From the NCBI RefSeq assembly GCF_000143415.4, contig NW_003314384.1, positions 1,554 through 65,553 on the forward strand: a stretch of 64,000 nucleotides of DNA, given 5' to 3'. Source of the stretch: Selaginella moellendorffii (lineage: Eukaryota; Streptophyta; Lycopodiopsida; Selaginellales; Selaginellaceae). Below, piece after piece: positions 22,935 through 33,500 of the stretch; positions within the stretch are counted from its first letter, which is position 1, and each line of letters begins with the position of its first letter. The position numbers and the translations under genes were made by a program. The notes below the pieces were generated by a model. It had not been told where the DNA came from. It made no database searches and saw only the letters and a program-made list of their open reading frames with translations.

Positions 22935-24258
22935 CAGGTTCGCAGAGAAGATACTGTTTTTCTTTGGCAACTATAATTATATGCTCCATTGAAGTCACCT
23001 CTTCAATGGAGTTTGTCACCGCAACACACAGGACACCCTTGAGTAGTGCGGCTCGAAAGAATAGTCTGCCGTAGTTGTACTCGACAACGCATTTGCCCTT
23101 GGAGTCGGAAGCAGGTGACCCACCCGCTATTGCGTTGAAGACCCAGCTGAGCATTTCCCATGCTGCACCTGGAGCTTTCTTTGGATTCGAAAGCTCCATA
23201 GCCGTCTTCAGTTCCTCAGGCACGGGTAAATTGACCTCCCTCAGATCAATTCGATCGGCCTTGTCGAACGAAGCTGGGAAGTCACTCCAGTCCCACTCTG
23301 TTGCAGGACCAATAACAAGGGCGAGTGTGAAGATGGGGACATTCGTCGGTATCTTCTTCTTAGCCATTATCCCATGGATCTCCTGCATCTCCTTGCCTTT
23401 CAACCGAGCCTTCACCTCATTCAAGGCCTTCCAGAACTTGTGATAGGATTCGGAGTCGTAGATCATATAGTGGACTGAAGATTCCACCTCCGCAAGTCCC
23501 ACCATTAAGTCAATGATGGAGCTGACTTCGTCTGCATGAGTGATCTCCTCGTTTGTGAAGTCCATCACACAAAAGATGTTCTTGACCTGCTCATCTCCGT
23601 GGGAAACGATGCTCCTCCACCTTTGATCCTCATCCGAATTCAAGTATACCCGGTAAGGTTCTCGATAGGCCTCTGCTGTGGGGTTGAGCTGTTTCTGAAG
23701 CCGGCGGTCGACATCACTCTTAATGAAATTTGGATACTGATCCAACTTCTTAACTTTACTTTTCGTGGCATCCCGCAGCAGATCGATGAACTTGGGGGCC
23801 CCCTTCACGTACTCGTCGATGTCTTCATTTGACAAATCCAGTGCTTCCATCATCTCTTGCGTGGTGTCGATGCTCACCCTCTCCACGGCCACTTGCTCGA
23901 AGATCCAATCCTTCAATAGCGCACGAGCTCTTAGAGTCGTGCACAAGTCCTCATATGTCATAATATGGCCGGGAGTCATTTTGGTCTTGTTGAAGACTAC
24001 CTCACCACGTAGAAGAGCATTAGCCACTGTCAGAAGGTCATCGTCGTCTAGAGACCGCGAGAAACGCAAGGCGTTGAGCTTCAAATCATTGGGCTTCCGG
24101 TCGTCCTCCACACCCATTGAGTTTAGTAAGTCCCCGTCATAGTACCTCCTCAGCACATCTACCCATTTGTCAAAAACAACTTTTGTCGCGAGTAGAATGT
24201 TATGGATGCTGAGTGTGTCATTGACCCCCAGTGTTTTCGAGAGAAGACTCGAGAATTC

Positions 24259-24312
24259 CTGCAATGGAAATGGCGTGAGGCCACATGCTATGCCACATGC
24301 AACGAGGCTTAC
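24259..24312 (-). other. 54-nt palindrome-bearing intron of gene A
   Basis: GTAAGC...CCATTGCAG on the minus strand with the palindrome at 24270-24291 plus an extra half copy. It is a multiple of three and open, so in the other copy the frame simply reads through it. Same at 60484-60537. Confidence 0.6.
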
Positions 24313-25486
24313 CTGCCAGGCACTAGTTGCTAGTGCACGTCCTTGTCCTGGTTTTTGTGGCTTCTTCAGTTGAACCTAGAGCTTCCGTGTTCGTGCCAAT
24401 GTCTCGTGCAGACCCGATTTGTAGCACGTTTCTTGCTTGACATCTGCACGTGGGAGATGTATATTATAGATCGGAGGGGCGAGCTGCCTTTTATCAGGCG
24501 GACAACTCTTGTCTTGAAGACTTTCTTCACCTCCTCGCCCACCATAATATCCACAACTATCTCTTGCATCGCCAAGCTAGAATGCTGCCCGGAGACGGCA
24601 TAGAACCGGATGTTTTGATCGTCCAACACCTTCCTATTGATCAAGTCTGGAAACCTCGTCTCGCCCTTCATTGTTCGGTAGTAGGGGATCACGTCTGCGA
24701 TGTCGAGTGTTACTGGACTTGCCAGCATCTTCTGCTTCAATTTCTCCACCCACTCATCAGATACTAGCCTGTGGTTGTATTTGCTTTGGATGTTGATACG
24801 GCTCACGTCGATTGTATATACTTTGTTGGAATAGTAACAAGTACTATTATCTGCGACGATTTTTTCTGCCTCTTCTTGCTCTTTCTGCTGTTTGCGGCTT
24901 TTCTTTTTGGTGGGTGTAGTGTTCGAACCCGAGGCAATGGCATCACCGAGTAGCTTCTTTTTTGGAGGAGAGTCGACGTTGGCTTGAGCTTGACCACCAT
25001 TTTCTGCTTCGGGGTAGTTTCCAGATCGACCCCCTTCCCCTTCGCTTCGCGAACTGGAGGCACTCTCAACGGCTCAATGTTGGAATATAGTTTTTGAACA
25101 TCGCCGTAGGTGAGGTCTGTGGATTCCATGTGATCTTCATAGACCCGCAACGTCTTTGAAATTGTGGGCCTCCTGGATAACCTCTCTCTAGCTCCCTCTA
25201 GGAATTCCTCATAGCCGCTGCCCCCCTCCGGGAAGCCGCTAGGATGTGCAAGGTGGATCTTGAAGGCAGACGCTGTCTCTACCACAAGTGCCAGTCCATA
25301 TTCTTGCATGGAACTGCATGGAGTGTCTGTCACTTGGATGAGGATCCCCATGCATTCTTTTCTCCCACCATCTGTGTTGTATAGCTTCAGATCCTCGCCT
25401 TCCATCCCGAAAGTCCAACTGGTGAGCTCCTCCCCCTTCTCTGCATCCACATTGACAGTGGCTGGAAGAAGAATGCAATTCCTCGC

Positions 25487-25725
25487 CTGTTCAGAAATGC
25501 ACAACAATTAGAGCTGACAGATGAAAAGATAGCAGCTAGAAATAACGTGAGGCCACACGCCATTCACCACTGCATCAGATGTCTTGAGGCTGCATCCTAA
25601 GATGGCGTGAGGCTACATGCCATCTGTAACTGGACTGCACTCGAGAGCCCAATCGGTGCATGCCAATGTTGCTACTGAATGGCATGTGGCCTCATGCAAT
25701 TTTCTACTTGGCCTAAAAGACTTAC
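25487..25725 (-). other. 239-nt intron of gene A with three palindromes
   Basis: GTAAGTC at 25725 to GAACAG at 25487; joins AFIRLQM to ARNCILLP in frame. Palindromes at about 25542-25563, 25602-25623 and 25679-25700. Equivalent at 61717-61955. Confidence 0.55.
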
Positions 25726-26142
25726 CATTTGAAGCCGAATGAAGGCGTAACAATCGAGGCCGGACTCGCTAGCGAATGTGCACTGTGTGTGCAGCAGATC
25801 GTAGCAGCAAGGCTACTCTGCCACTTACAGTTGGAGAGTGGCGCTGAAATCTCCCAGGACGCCAAGTGGGCTGCGTGTGGGTGGCGGAGTGGGCGGCGGA
25901 GTTGGCGGCGAAGTTACAAACTGGGTGTGTCCCATCGACACTGCAAAGGGACATCACAATCAGATGTGGGATCACAAGAAACCAACTTCACTAACTCTGG
26001 TTTCACCAAGATCTACGTAAGGAGTTATGAAATGAAAGGACCCTCTCTATTGAAATGTGTTTATGGTCCTAGGGGCATTGTGACATATCCAAGGATTTTG
26101 CATCAAGTTCTGTATTTGCATGTTTATCAAGCTACTGAATTG

Positions 26143-26169
26143 CTAAACCCTAAACCCTAAACCCTAAAC
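26143..26169 (+). repeat. Interstitial telomere-type repeat
   Basis: Almost four units of CTAAACC, the complement of the plant telomere repeat TTTAGGG. The matching place in the other copy (62984-63003) has nearly three. It lies upstream of gene A, not near a chromosome end as far as the window shows. Confidence 0.9.
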
Positions 26170-26884
26170 ATGTGGCAAATGCTGCATGAAGAAAGATGCC
26201 CTTTCTGGGCAAATGCTGTAAGAGGTAGATGTCGAGCAGATGTATCTCAGGCTAGCGAAGGGGACAAAAAAAAGCTAGCTATAAACATGACGGGATCCAA
26301 ATAGATTACTAGGCTGGTCCTGCGAAAATCAAAAACCATAATTGAAAACATTGAAAATGCAAAAAGAAAGGTTTATAATATTTTTGAATTTTAAGCAACC
26401 AAAGGAATGTAAATAGGGCATGTGTTTGTAAGTTTAAAAATGCCTCAACCACTTAAATTCCCAAGTAAATAAAGCTGTTTCTATTTTTGGTACAGGTAAA
26501 CTTTATAGCGTGTGGGCTCATGCAATTTTGAACCCAAAAATGCACCAAAAAATGCTCAACTAGCATTATTCTTTGAATGGCATGTGGCCTTATATTGCCA
26601 TAAATGGACGTACACACATAGCATAATTATTCCTTTACACGGCGAATAATCTTGGCGCGGATCGCTGACACGGCATGGCAAAGTTCGAATCACTGACATG
26701 GCACAGCTGGATCAAGGCAAGGACATGATGTGACAAAGTTCAACCTCCGACAGCAAAGTCTAGAAGCTACTCAGTTTGAAATTTATCAAAGGAATCATAA
26801 GATCTGGTTTGTCAAAGGATTTGATGTGACGTTCAAGCGTGTGTTATTTTTGAATTCTCGAACTCATTCCTAGGTCTATCATTT
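26170..26884. other. Spacer upstream of gene C, one palindrome
   Basis: AT-rich spacer repeated at 63004-63718. It contains a degenerate palindrome near 26577-26602. No gene is visible. Confidence 0.5.
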
Positions 26885-27120
26885 TTGTGCGCCGTGTTCT
26901 TGGTTCCGCTGAGCGCAGTGAGCGCTGCTTGTGTAAGCGGCGTTGTGAGCTGTGGTTTATGCGTCTACAAGCGGTTGCGGCATTGCGAGCGCCATTGCGA
27001 GCAGCAGTTTATGCGAGTGGCAGTTTGTGCGAGCGGCGCTACGAGCAGTTGTGGTGTTGCGAGCGGCGCTACGAGTAGTTGCGGTGTTGCGAGCGGCACT
27101 GTCTTTGGTGTGGCTACCGC
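26885..27120 (+). repeat. GC-rich short tandem repeat region
   Basis: Irregular repeats of units such as TTGCGAGCGGC, GCTACGAGCAGTTG and GGTGTTGCGAGCGGC. Frames across it (repeats of Arg/Ala/Val) are driven by the repeat. It precedes the gene C leader and recurs at 63719-63964 with base changes. Confidence 0.7.
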
Positions 27121-27191
27121 TTCCTCTTGATATTCGGCACTTGTGCTTCCTGGTATGTTCACTATGGAATGGCTTAGGACCACATTTAGAA

Positions 27192-27213
27192 ATGGCATGA
27201 GGCCACATGCCAT
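27192..27213. repeat. Palindrome of the dispersed family
   Basis: ATGGCATGAGG/CCACATGCCAT. It starts a ~100-bp unit (27192-27289) similar to the left arm of the foldback that follows. Confidence 0.75.
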
Positions 27214-27288
27214 CTTGGGCCCTTGCAATTTCATTGCTAGCGTATTGTCATGTATGTTTTTACTTGCCTGCAGCTGTGTGTATATCAA

Positions 27289-27482
27289 GATGGCATGAGG
27301 CCTCATGCCATCTTTGGCCCCTGCTAGCCTATTGCCATATTCCTTTTGCCTTGCTGCAACTGTATATATTTTTGTATGGGTGACTAGTCACGCACACAAA
27401 AATATATACAGTTGCAGCAAGGCAAAAGGAATATAGCAACAGGCTAGCAGGGGCCAAAGATAGTGTGAGGCCTCATGCCAAT
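27289..27482. repeat. Foldback: ~85-bp inverted repeat bounded by palindromes
   Basis: The arm from 27289 (GATGGCATGAGG, CTTTGGCCCCTGCTAGCC, GCCTTGCTGCAACTGTATAT) is repeated inverted up to 27482. The loop, about 20 nt around 27375-27395, contains TGACTAGTCA. Each arm carries a copy of the 22-bp palindrome at its outer end, the right one mutated to AGTGTGAGG. It would form a long hairpin in RNA and is a likely source of small RNAs. Confidence 0.8.
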
Positions 27483-27529
27483 TTTGTGAATGCGAAATTT
27501 CACGTGGGTGTCAATAGCATGTTTGAATA

Positions 27530-27551
27530 ATGGCATGTGGCCTCATGCTAT
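27530..27551. repeat. Palindrome in gene C leader
   Basis: ATGGCATGTGG/CCTCATGCTAT, about 80 bp before the proposed start of gene C. Confidence 0.7.
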
Positions 27552-27633
27552 TGAGGTTGTTTGGTATGTTATGATTTAGGCCATTCTCCAATCATTTTTT
27601 GTATGGTTTTAACTTCTTTTCTGCACTTTCAGA

Positions 27634-29816
27634 ATGGCATTTAGGGTTGGGGAAAAGGTTTACATTTTGAATGGTGGGAAGAGAGTTGCAAAAGGGACCC
27701 TTGTGTCTATGGATCGGAACTTTGTTATACACTGTCAAAGGCTTGGGGAAGGCAATGCTGCTATATCAGTAGAGACTATCTTCGATGGGAATATGGTCAC
27801 TATTGAACAAGGAGAGATGGTCGTCGGGTAAATGTTGTTGTTGCCTTGAAAAATCTGCAGAAGAAAGCAGATGTTGGGGACAGCGCAAGTGCAATGCATG
27901 TTCCCTCCGTGGATCTTAAGAACCGTGCTACATGGATTCAGGCAAAGGTGTTTCTAAATAACCCCGAGGGGGAGGTGGTAGCTGAGGGCTTAGCCACAGT
28001 TGTCGATCCAAGAGATGCGGTTGCTAATCAAGAATTGGGCTGGGATGATATTGGAGTTGCGATTTTAGAGGTTGTTGACACAGAAGAAAACAGTCTGACT
28101 ATTGGAAGCATTGTGCGGTGGAAATTGAGGCATTTAGTGTTTGAGAATGTGAAGGATTCACAATCAAACACCACTACAACTGATGACAGAACATCTCTTC
28201 ATGGGAAAAGAAAGTACACCTTCCTAAAGTGCAGCCAAAGGGATCTGAGCAACGAACCGAAAAGGCAGAAAATGGCAATGGAGGTTCGAATGGTCTCGAC
28301 AGTTGCTTGTTGCAAGAGGAGGTGCTGTCAACATGTTGATTGGGATGCTATTGAAGAGGAGAGAGCAAGATACAAGACATTGTCCTGGAAGGCAGCTCGC
28401 AATTTTGTGTATGAGGCATTACGGTCATCTGTTGATGCTTCAGAACATCAGGTGGGGGGCATGGTCTTCCAGAGGGGTTTGGTCTGCATGAAGGCATGGA
28501 GAATCATTTATGGTGAATGCACAGCCTCATCCAAACGAAGCAGAATCTCAAGGAAGTTCTTGCGGCTGATGTGGCCTTCCACCCCATCTTCTGCTCCAAA
28601 CAGACAATGCTGGCAGTGAGAACAAAAACATGTACGTCTTCGCGTACTTGGCGATGCTTGTTGCCAAAGGCATATTTGAAACGGTTACACTTGGCTTTCT
28701 CATGGTTGGGCACACTCATGAAGACATCGATGCCATGTTCAGTCACCTGGCAGAGTCCCTCCGGCAATCTAATGTCCTCACCCTCCCACAACTCTACGAT
28801 GAATTCCAAAATTGCATCAAAGGCACTGTTGAAACTGCACTTGTGACAGAGGTTTCAGACTTTAAGGGGTTTGTAAAAGGCTACATCAGGGATGGATCCG
28901 AAACGTTGATTGGCCACTCCAAGCCTCTTCAGTTTCATTTCAGCATGCGTGACGGTGCTCCAGTGATGAGGTACAAGATGAGAGAATGGGACACAGTGTG
29001 GCTGCCAGTGGACGGCATTGAACTCTTCAAGAGAGATCCCATAACTAGGGAACCTATGATTCCTTAGGGTTCCCCACGGCCGATGCACCCACCCGGATGG
29101 ACTCAAAGACCAGGAAAGTATAGTGGTCGGGATTAGACAGCATATTGCCTTCTGGAAGAGGGGGTTGGTGTTTGGTGGAGAATCCTATTTTAAGAGGTGC
29201 AAGCCTTTGCTCAAATACTGGGAGAAGATTATATCTGCTATCCAAAATGGGCCGGTTGTATATGAAGAATTGGAAGAGTCCTTTTGGCCAGAACCCAGAG
29301 CACCAGATAGTAGCGGAACAATGTCCTCTGGAAATGTAGTGACAGATAACGATCTTGAGGATCACTATTGTGGGCCGAGGAACAAGAAGCCGGATTCAGC
29401 ATTCAATTTAGTACAGGTCTGCAAAGGAATGGTCGTGCTTGTCAAACCCAGTAATAAAAAACAAATGATATGGGTGGGGCGCTGCATCACTAATGCAGAG
29501 GAGGACGCGGAAACTAACTCCTTCAATGTAACTGTGGAGTGGTTCAAGCCAAGTTCCGGATATACGAAGGATTGCCTAGAAAAGAGATGGGTGCTGAATC
29601 CAAGGGATCCCAACATGAGCATATCGGTGGATAATGTTGTGCATGGTTGGATGCGGAAGCAGAGTGCCACCATCACCTTGCCAAACCATGCAAGAGATGC
29701 AGCAAGAGCATTCATAACCCGGGTTCAAGGTGAGATTCATTAATATTCCTTTACTAAGTTTCTAATGTATTTTATTTCAAGGTGAACAATCCGAATCTGA
29801 ATCAGAGGAGGCGTGA
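27634..29816 (+). pseudogene. Gene C: broken transposase-like gene (DUF8039-like start, DUF7869-like core)
   Basis: Starts MAFRVGEKVYILNGGKR just after a TTTCAG. Two successive segments (27634-27828; 27855-28150: VFLNNPEGEVVAEGLA, DIGVAILEVVD) resemble the small DUF8039-type domain linked to plant transposases. Next come a Cys-rich segment (CCKRRCCQH) and NFVYEALRSS...CMKAWRIIYGE. Only ~85 bp later comes LQTDNAGSENKN (from about 28598) and FLMVGHTHEDIDAMF, the signature of DUF7869-type proteins, which I recall as a transposase-like RNase H fold family. About 250 residues usually found between are missing, so the gene is internally deleted. A frame break at 29067-29123 precedes the C-terminal part (VQVCKGMVVLVKPSNKK...). 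A 53-nt intron (29729-29781) leads to the last exon ending SESESEEA, TGA at 29814. Domain names are from memory. Confidence 0.55.
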
Positions 29817-30527
29817 TGGCATGGCGTGATGGCGTGAGGCGTGACACCAAAAAGTAGGTGTCCACTAGCGCTTAGGCTTATAATGGCGTGTGCCCTCATG
29901 CCATTTACTTGATCACCAAATACCTTTTTCCCTTTGCACTAGTATATCTTAATACCGGTCTGAGAAATAGAATGGCATGTGCCCTCAGGCCTTTTACTAA
30001 ATCACCTTTGAAAGAAATGCAAGCCTCTATGTCGTAAAAATAAGGTACTAGAGAAATTCCTTAATAATATGAATGTTATTTAGTTTCATGAAAATACACT
30101 AAGGGTCAAATGAGTTAAATGACTTCTCCAGACTAGCAATGCCTCTTGCTACACCTTCACAATTAGATTCATTAGAAAAAGATAACATTGAATAATATCT
30201 AAATGTTCTCACCATTAAGTTATATGTCTGGCTAATAGGAATGACGTTCATCTTGGAAAGCTCACCACACGCTCAATGAACAAACAAATAGTGTGTGCGT
30301 GCATGCCATCGCTCTTCTTTAGCTTCAGATTTGGCTTGTTCACCTTGACAATGAGATTTATTATACAACCAGATGGACTCAGTTTGGACACAAAGTCACC
30401 GCGCTAGTCACTCAGATATGTCTAGCCCCTGGACAAAAAACATATAATTTCACGTCATTTTCAAATACTTGAAAATTTGTACCTAGTCCCATTTTACTGA
30501 ATAAATTCCACTAACGAAATAGAGCTT
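29817..30527. other. Right flank of B1 with palindromes
   Basis: Includes a run of partial palindromes just after gene C (GGCGTGATGGCGTGAGGCG, near 29815-29845), then palindromes at 29883-29904 and 29972-29993. The last 500 bp are AT-rich with no gene. At about 30528 it switches to the X interior. I could not find a terminal inverted repeat. Confidence 0.5.
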
Positions 30528-33500
30528 GAAAGATGTTTCCAGAACAAAGAACTTTTGGCCCAGAGTTGGGTGCAAACACTATAGTGTGGTGCTAACGGAT
30601 AGTTAACATGAGGAACAACTATATTGGTTTTGGCAAAGACCTAGACACTAATAAGTAGTGTCATAAGGATAAGCTCGTGGGGCCAATGGTGTGGAGACAC
30701 TAAATGTGCCAAGGTGTGATACCTTGAGGTTATGTTGGTGGGTTCATAAGAACCCCTTGCCAAAGGAATCTCAACGGAAATGGGAATAGCATAGCCTAAG
30801 CTAGAAGATATGTGGTAGAGTGTGGTAACCAAAACAATGATGGAGGTGTGGAAGCACCAGCAATGAGTTGTATGACTTGACAACTATGAGGCAAATAAGC
30901 AAAAGGTGCAAGATAATTGGTTAAACTGGTAGAAGGTAGCTACCCAAGACTTCTTAATGGCATAAGAAAGTTAGATATACCCTTATGGGAGATAAATTGC
31001 TTATGTTGCGAAATAGTAAGTTAATGTCGTAAAAGGGAATGCTCATTGTCAAAGAGGCCACCATTTGGGACATCCAAACACTCTATAACACCAAAAAGTG
31101 GTGTTTGATGTCACGAGGGCAATAGATAAGGCCCAAGGGACTAAGTCTCTAGTGAATAATGGATAGAAGGTGGTATTCAAATGTCCAAGGTTGCGGAGAC
31201 GGGAGAAAACTATCTATCCAAATTGGACAATGCCAAAAAATGGAATTTTGGCAAGGCTAGTGATGGGCATGTAAGGACCCATAAACAACAACATTAATCC
31301 CGGTGTGTGGGATTATAAGGTGAGCATACCTGTATTGAGGAACCACTCCCTAGACTATCGGGTCAGTTCATCCCTAAGAATATTTGCTAAGGCATAATGG
31401 AAAGTGCAAAGCTATCCTCCTAGTCTGGAGGAGAATGACCGAAAGAAAGGTGTGAAGCCAAAAGCAAGTAGTAAAGGGATAGAACCAAACCATGGGAATT
31501 GAAGGGCATAACTAAGGGTGGTTATGCCAGTTGGGAGTGGAGAATCAAGTGGGGGCTCAAGAGTGTTGTTGCTAGCAACCGTGATGTCATGGAAAGTCTA
31601 AAATATGGAATTGTCCATGTTAGACTATATGGCAACTAGAAAGCTTGCTAAAAGGGAGGCCTTAGCAAGCTAAGGGACATAGTTCCTTCAAAAGTTCCCA
31701 AAGACGATTTTAGGTAGCTTAGTACCTAGAAAGCCAAGCGTAAATGGTTCCTAGAGCGCGCGAAATCAGAGTGGCACAGCAGAAGCATGGTCTTGAAGCT
31801 GGCCATGAGGCGAGGCTATCAAGGTTGGGGAAGTGGTTCCTGAGTGTTCAAAGAGAGGGCTTTGAACGAAAGTCGATAGTTAAGGATTTTCACACTTATG
31901 CATGAACCATGTTATGGTGGCCGGATGGCTTGCTAAGTGAGATTGGCAGGTTAAGGGGACAAATCCCCTAGTTGAGGGTGCTAACTTCAAAAGGGGTGGC
32001 CCATGGGGCCGAGCATGGAGGAGTCCATGCATGATCACAGACTTGTCAAGCGAAATTACTTGGCAGTGCGAAGGAACTAGGTTCCTAAGCTATGATCTAT
32101 AGCGCGCTTTGACTATAAATTGGTGCACCGGCGTGGGGAGTCACGCCAGGCATCTTGGATGATGCCTTCTGTAGATGCATATACGGAGGTTGGGTTCGAG
32201 TCCCGACCCTCTAGTGCTTGGGTTTGAGTCCCAAATCACTAGGGCATGGTGATGGTTTGGAATATGAGGACACTCATATTTCAGTGGTCATGGACTCTCA
32301 ATGAGGAGATTGAGTTGGGCACACCGCCAAGTGGGGGATGCCCCGGAGTCGTGATGCACAGTTAGATTGCTTAGAGTGAAAGCTCGACATATCTAACTTG
32401 AACACTTTAGTGCAAAGGGCACCAAAGATGTGGTGAATGAGATGGGGACACCCAGTCTCAGTTGCTATGGATCCTTGGCCGGAAGGGCTGGCTTGGGTGC
32501 CCTGCCAAGTGTGGGGGATGCCCCCCAGGGTCATAATTAACAATTTAAAAGGGTCTGGAAGACCTAGTTCCTATTGGTAGACCTGTTAAGGGGTCAAGAT
32601 GAGATCACCAGGTGATCTTGTGGCTAAACAAGGACAAAGTCTTTGTTTGGGTTAAGGAATACGATTTCTAGTTCAAAGTGTTGATTTGAACTATTGATAA
32701 TGGTGTGGCTTGGCCAAGGTGACCAAGTGGGAAGAACACATAAGAGAAATGAGCTATGTCAATGATATGGCATAATAAGTCCGAGGAAAGTAGTCTTTAT
32801 AAGAAATCCAAGGGAGGGTCTCAAAAGTTGGGCTATGGATAGAGCCCATGGCAGAAAATGTTAAAGAGACGTACTAGGGGTGAACACCCTCTGGACTTTG
32901 CAAAGCAACAAAGTGCTTACTATGGAACTGAAAGGAAACCTCAAAAATGGAGGTAGGGATCCTATGTTGTTAGGTGCAACAATCAAGGATAGGAGCAAAA
33001 GACTAGTGGCTAAGAAAAAGAGCTATAGGAATCATGGGAAAGAATCCAAATGGCAAAGTTGAGCCGAGAACACTAATGTGTTGGATGCTAATAGATTGTG
33101 GGAAAGGCAATGTTTCCCCAAGGATGGATTCCCAACCACTCCGATTTGGCAAAAGTGGATGCTCCAAAGGGGGGAGCGGTAAGGTAGCCAAATAATAGGG
33201 CCGTGAGCAGCCATAGCACCAATTATGATAACTCGAACTTAGTGCCCAAAGGTGGCACGATATCGAAGAGAGGATGATGGTACCCTCAAGTAAAGAACTT
33301 CCTAGGATAGGGAAGTGGAGTTGCACCATGTGCAACGTAAGGTGTCGGAGACACCTAGGAAATTCACTCGGAGAAGTCAAAATTAAAAGTTCCAAAGTAC
33401 AAAGGTTATGTCAATGGAATCTGAGACTACTCGAGAATGAGTAGTGGAATTGAGTTAGAGAGAACTAAACCAATAAAAGGGAGCAAACCACCCCAGGTGG

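Larger units (their letters stand above)
20111..25975 (-). pseudogene. Gene A copy 1: ParB-like domain protein fused to FCP1/NIF-type HAD domain, disabled
   Basis: A multi-exon minus-strand gene with short GT-AG introns. In order it encodes: an unrecognised N-terminal region (RNCILLPATVNVDAEKG onward); a Lys-rich segment; a ParB/sulfiredoxin-like domain (YTIDVSRIDIQSKYNHRL, then FYAVSGQHSSLA near 24600); a long unrecognised middle (exon 22935-24258); a basic stretch; an acidic Glu/Asp-rich run; a 'xHxPSEPPHA' repeat region; and a C-terminal FCP1-type HAD domain (20111-20973: NGVLFSH, VWTSMMRRNA, EILIIDDSP). ParB-like domains bind nucleotide or cut DNA; FCP1-type domains dephosphorylate proteins; the combined role is unknown. 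Lesions: one-base deletions near 24973 and 24448 and stops at 22116, 21055 and 20396. The 5' end is uncertain. In this copy the catalytic Asp of DLNGVL is Tyr (YLNGVL). Confidence 0.65.

Noticed and set aside
24366-24806. Bacterial contamination suggested by ParB-like domains
   Set aside because: The genes have GT-AG introns, plant-type surroundings and two copies embedded among plant retroelements.
26885-27200. Arg/Cys/Ala-rich frames upstream of gene C
   Set aside because: Come from short GCGAGCGGC-type repeats, open in several frames.
20054-29993. CRISPR array
   Set aside because: Palindromes are irregularly spaced over 10 kb, differ from one another, and the DNA is plant nuclear.
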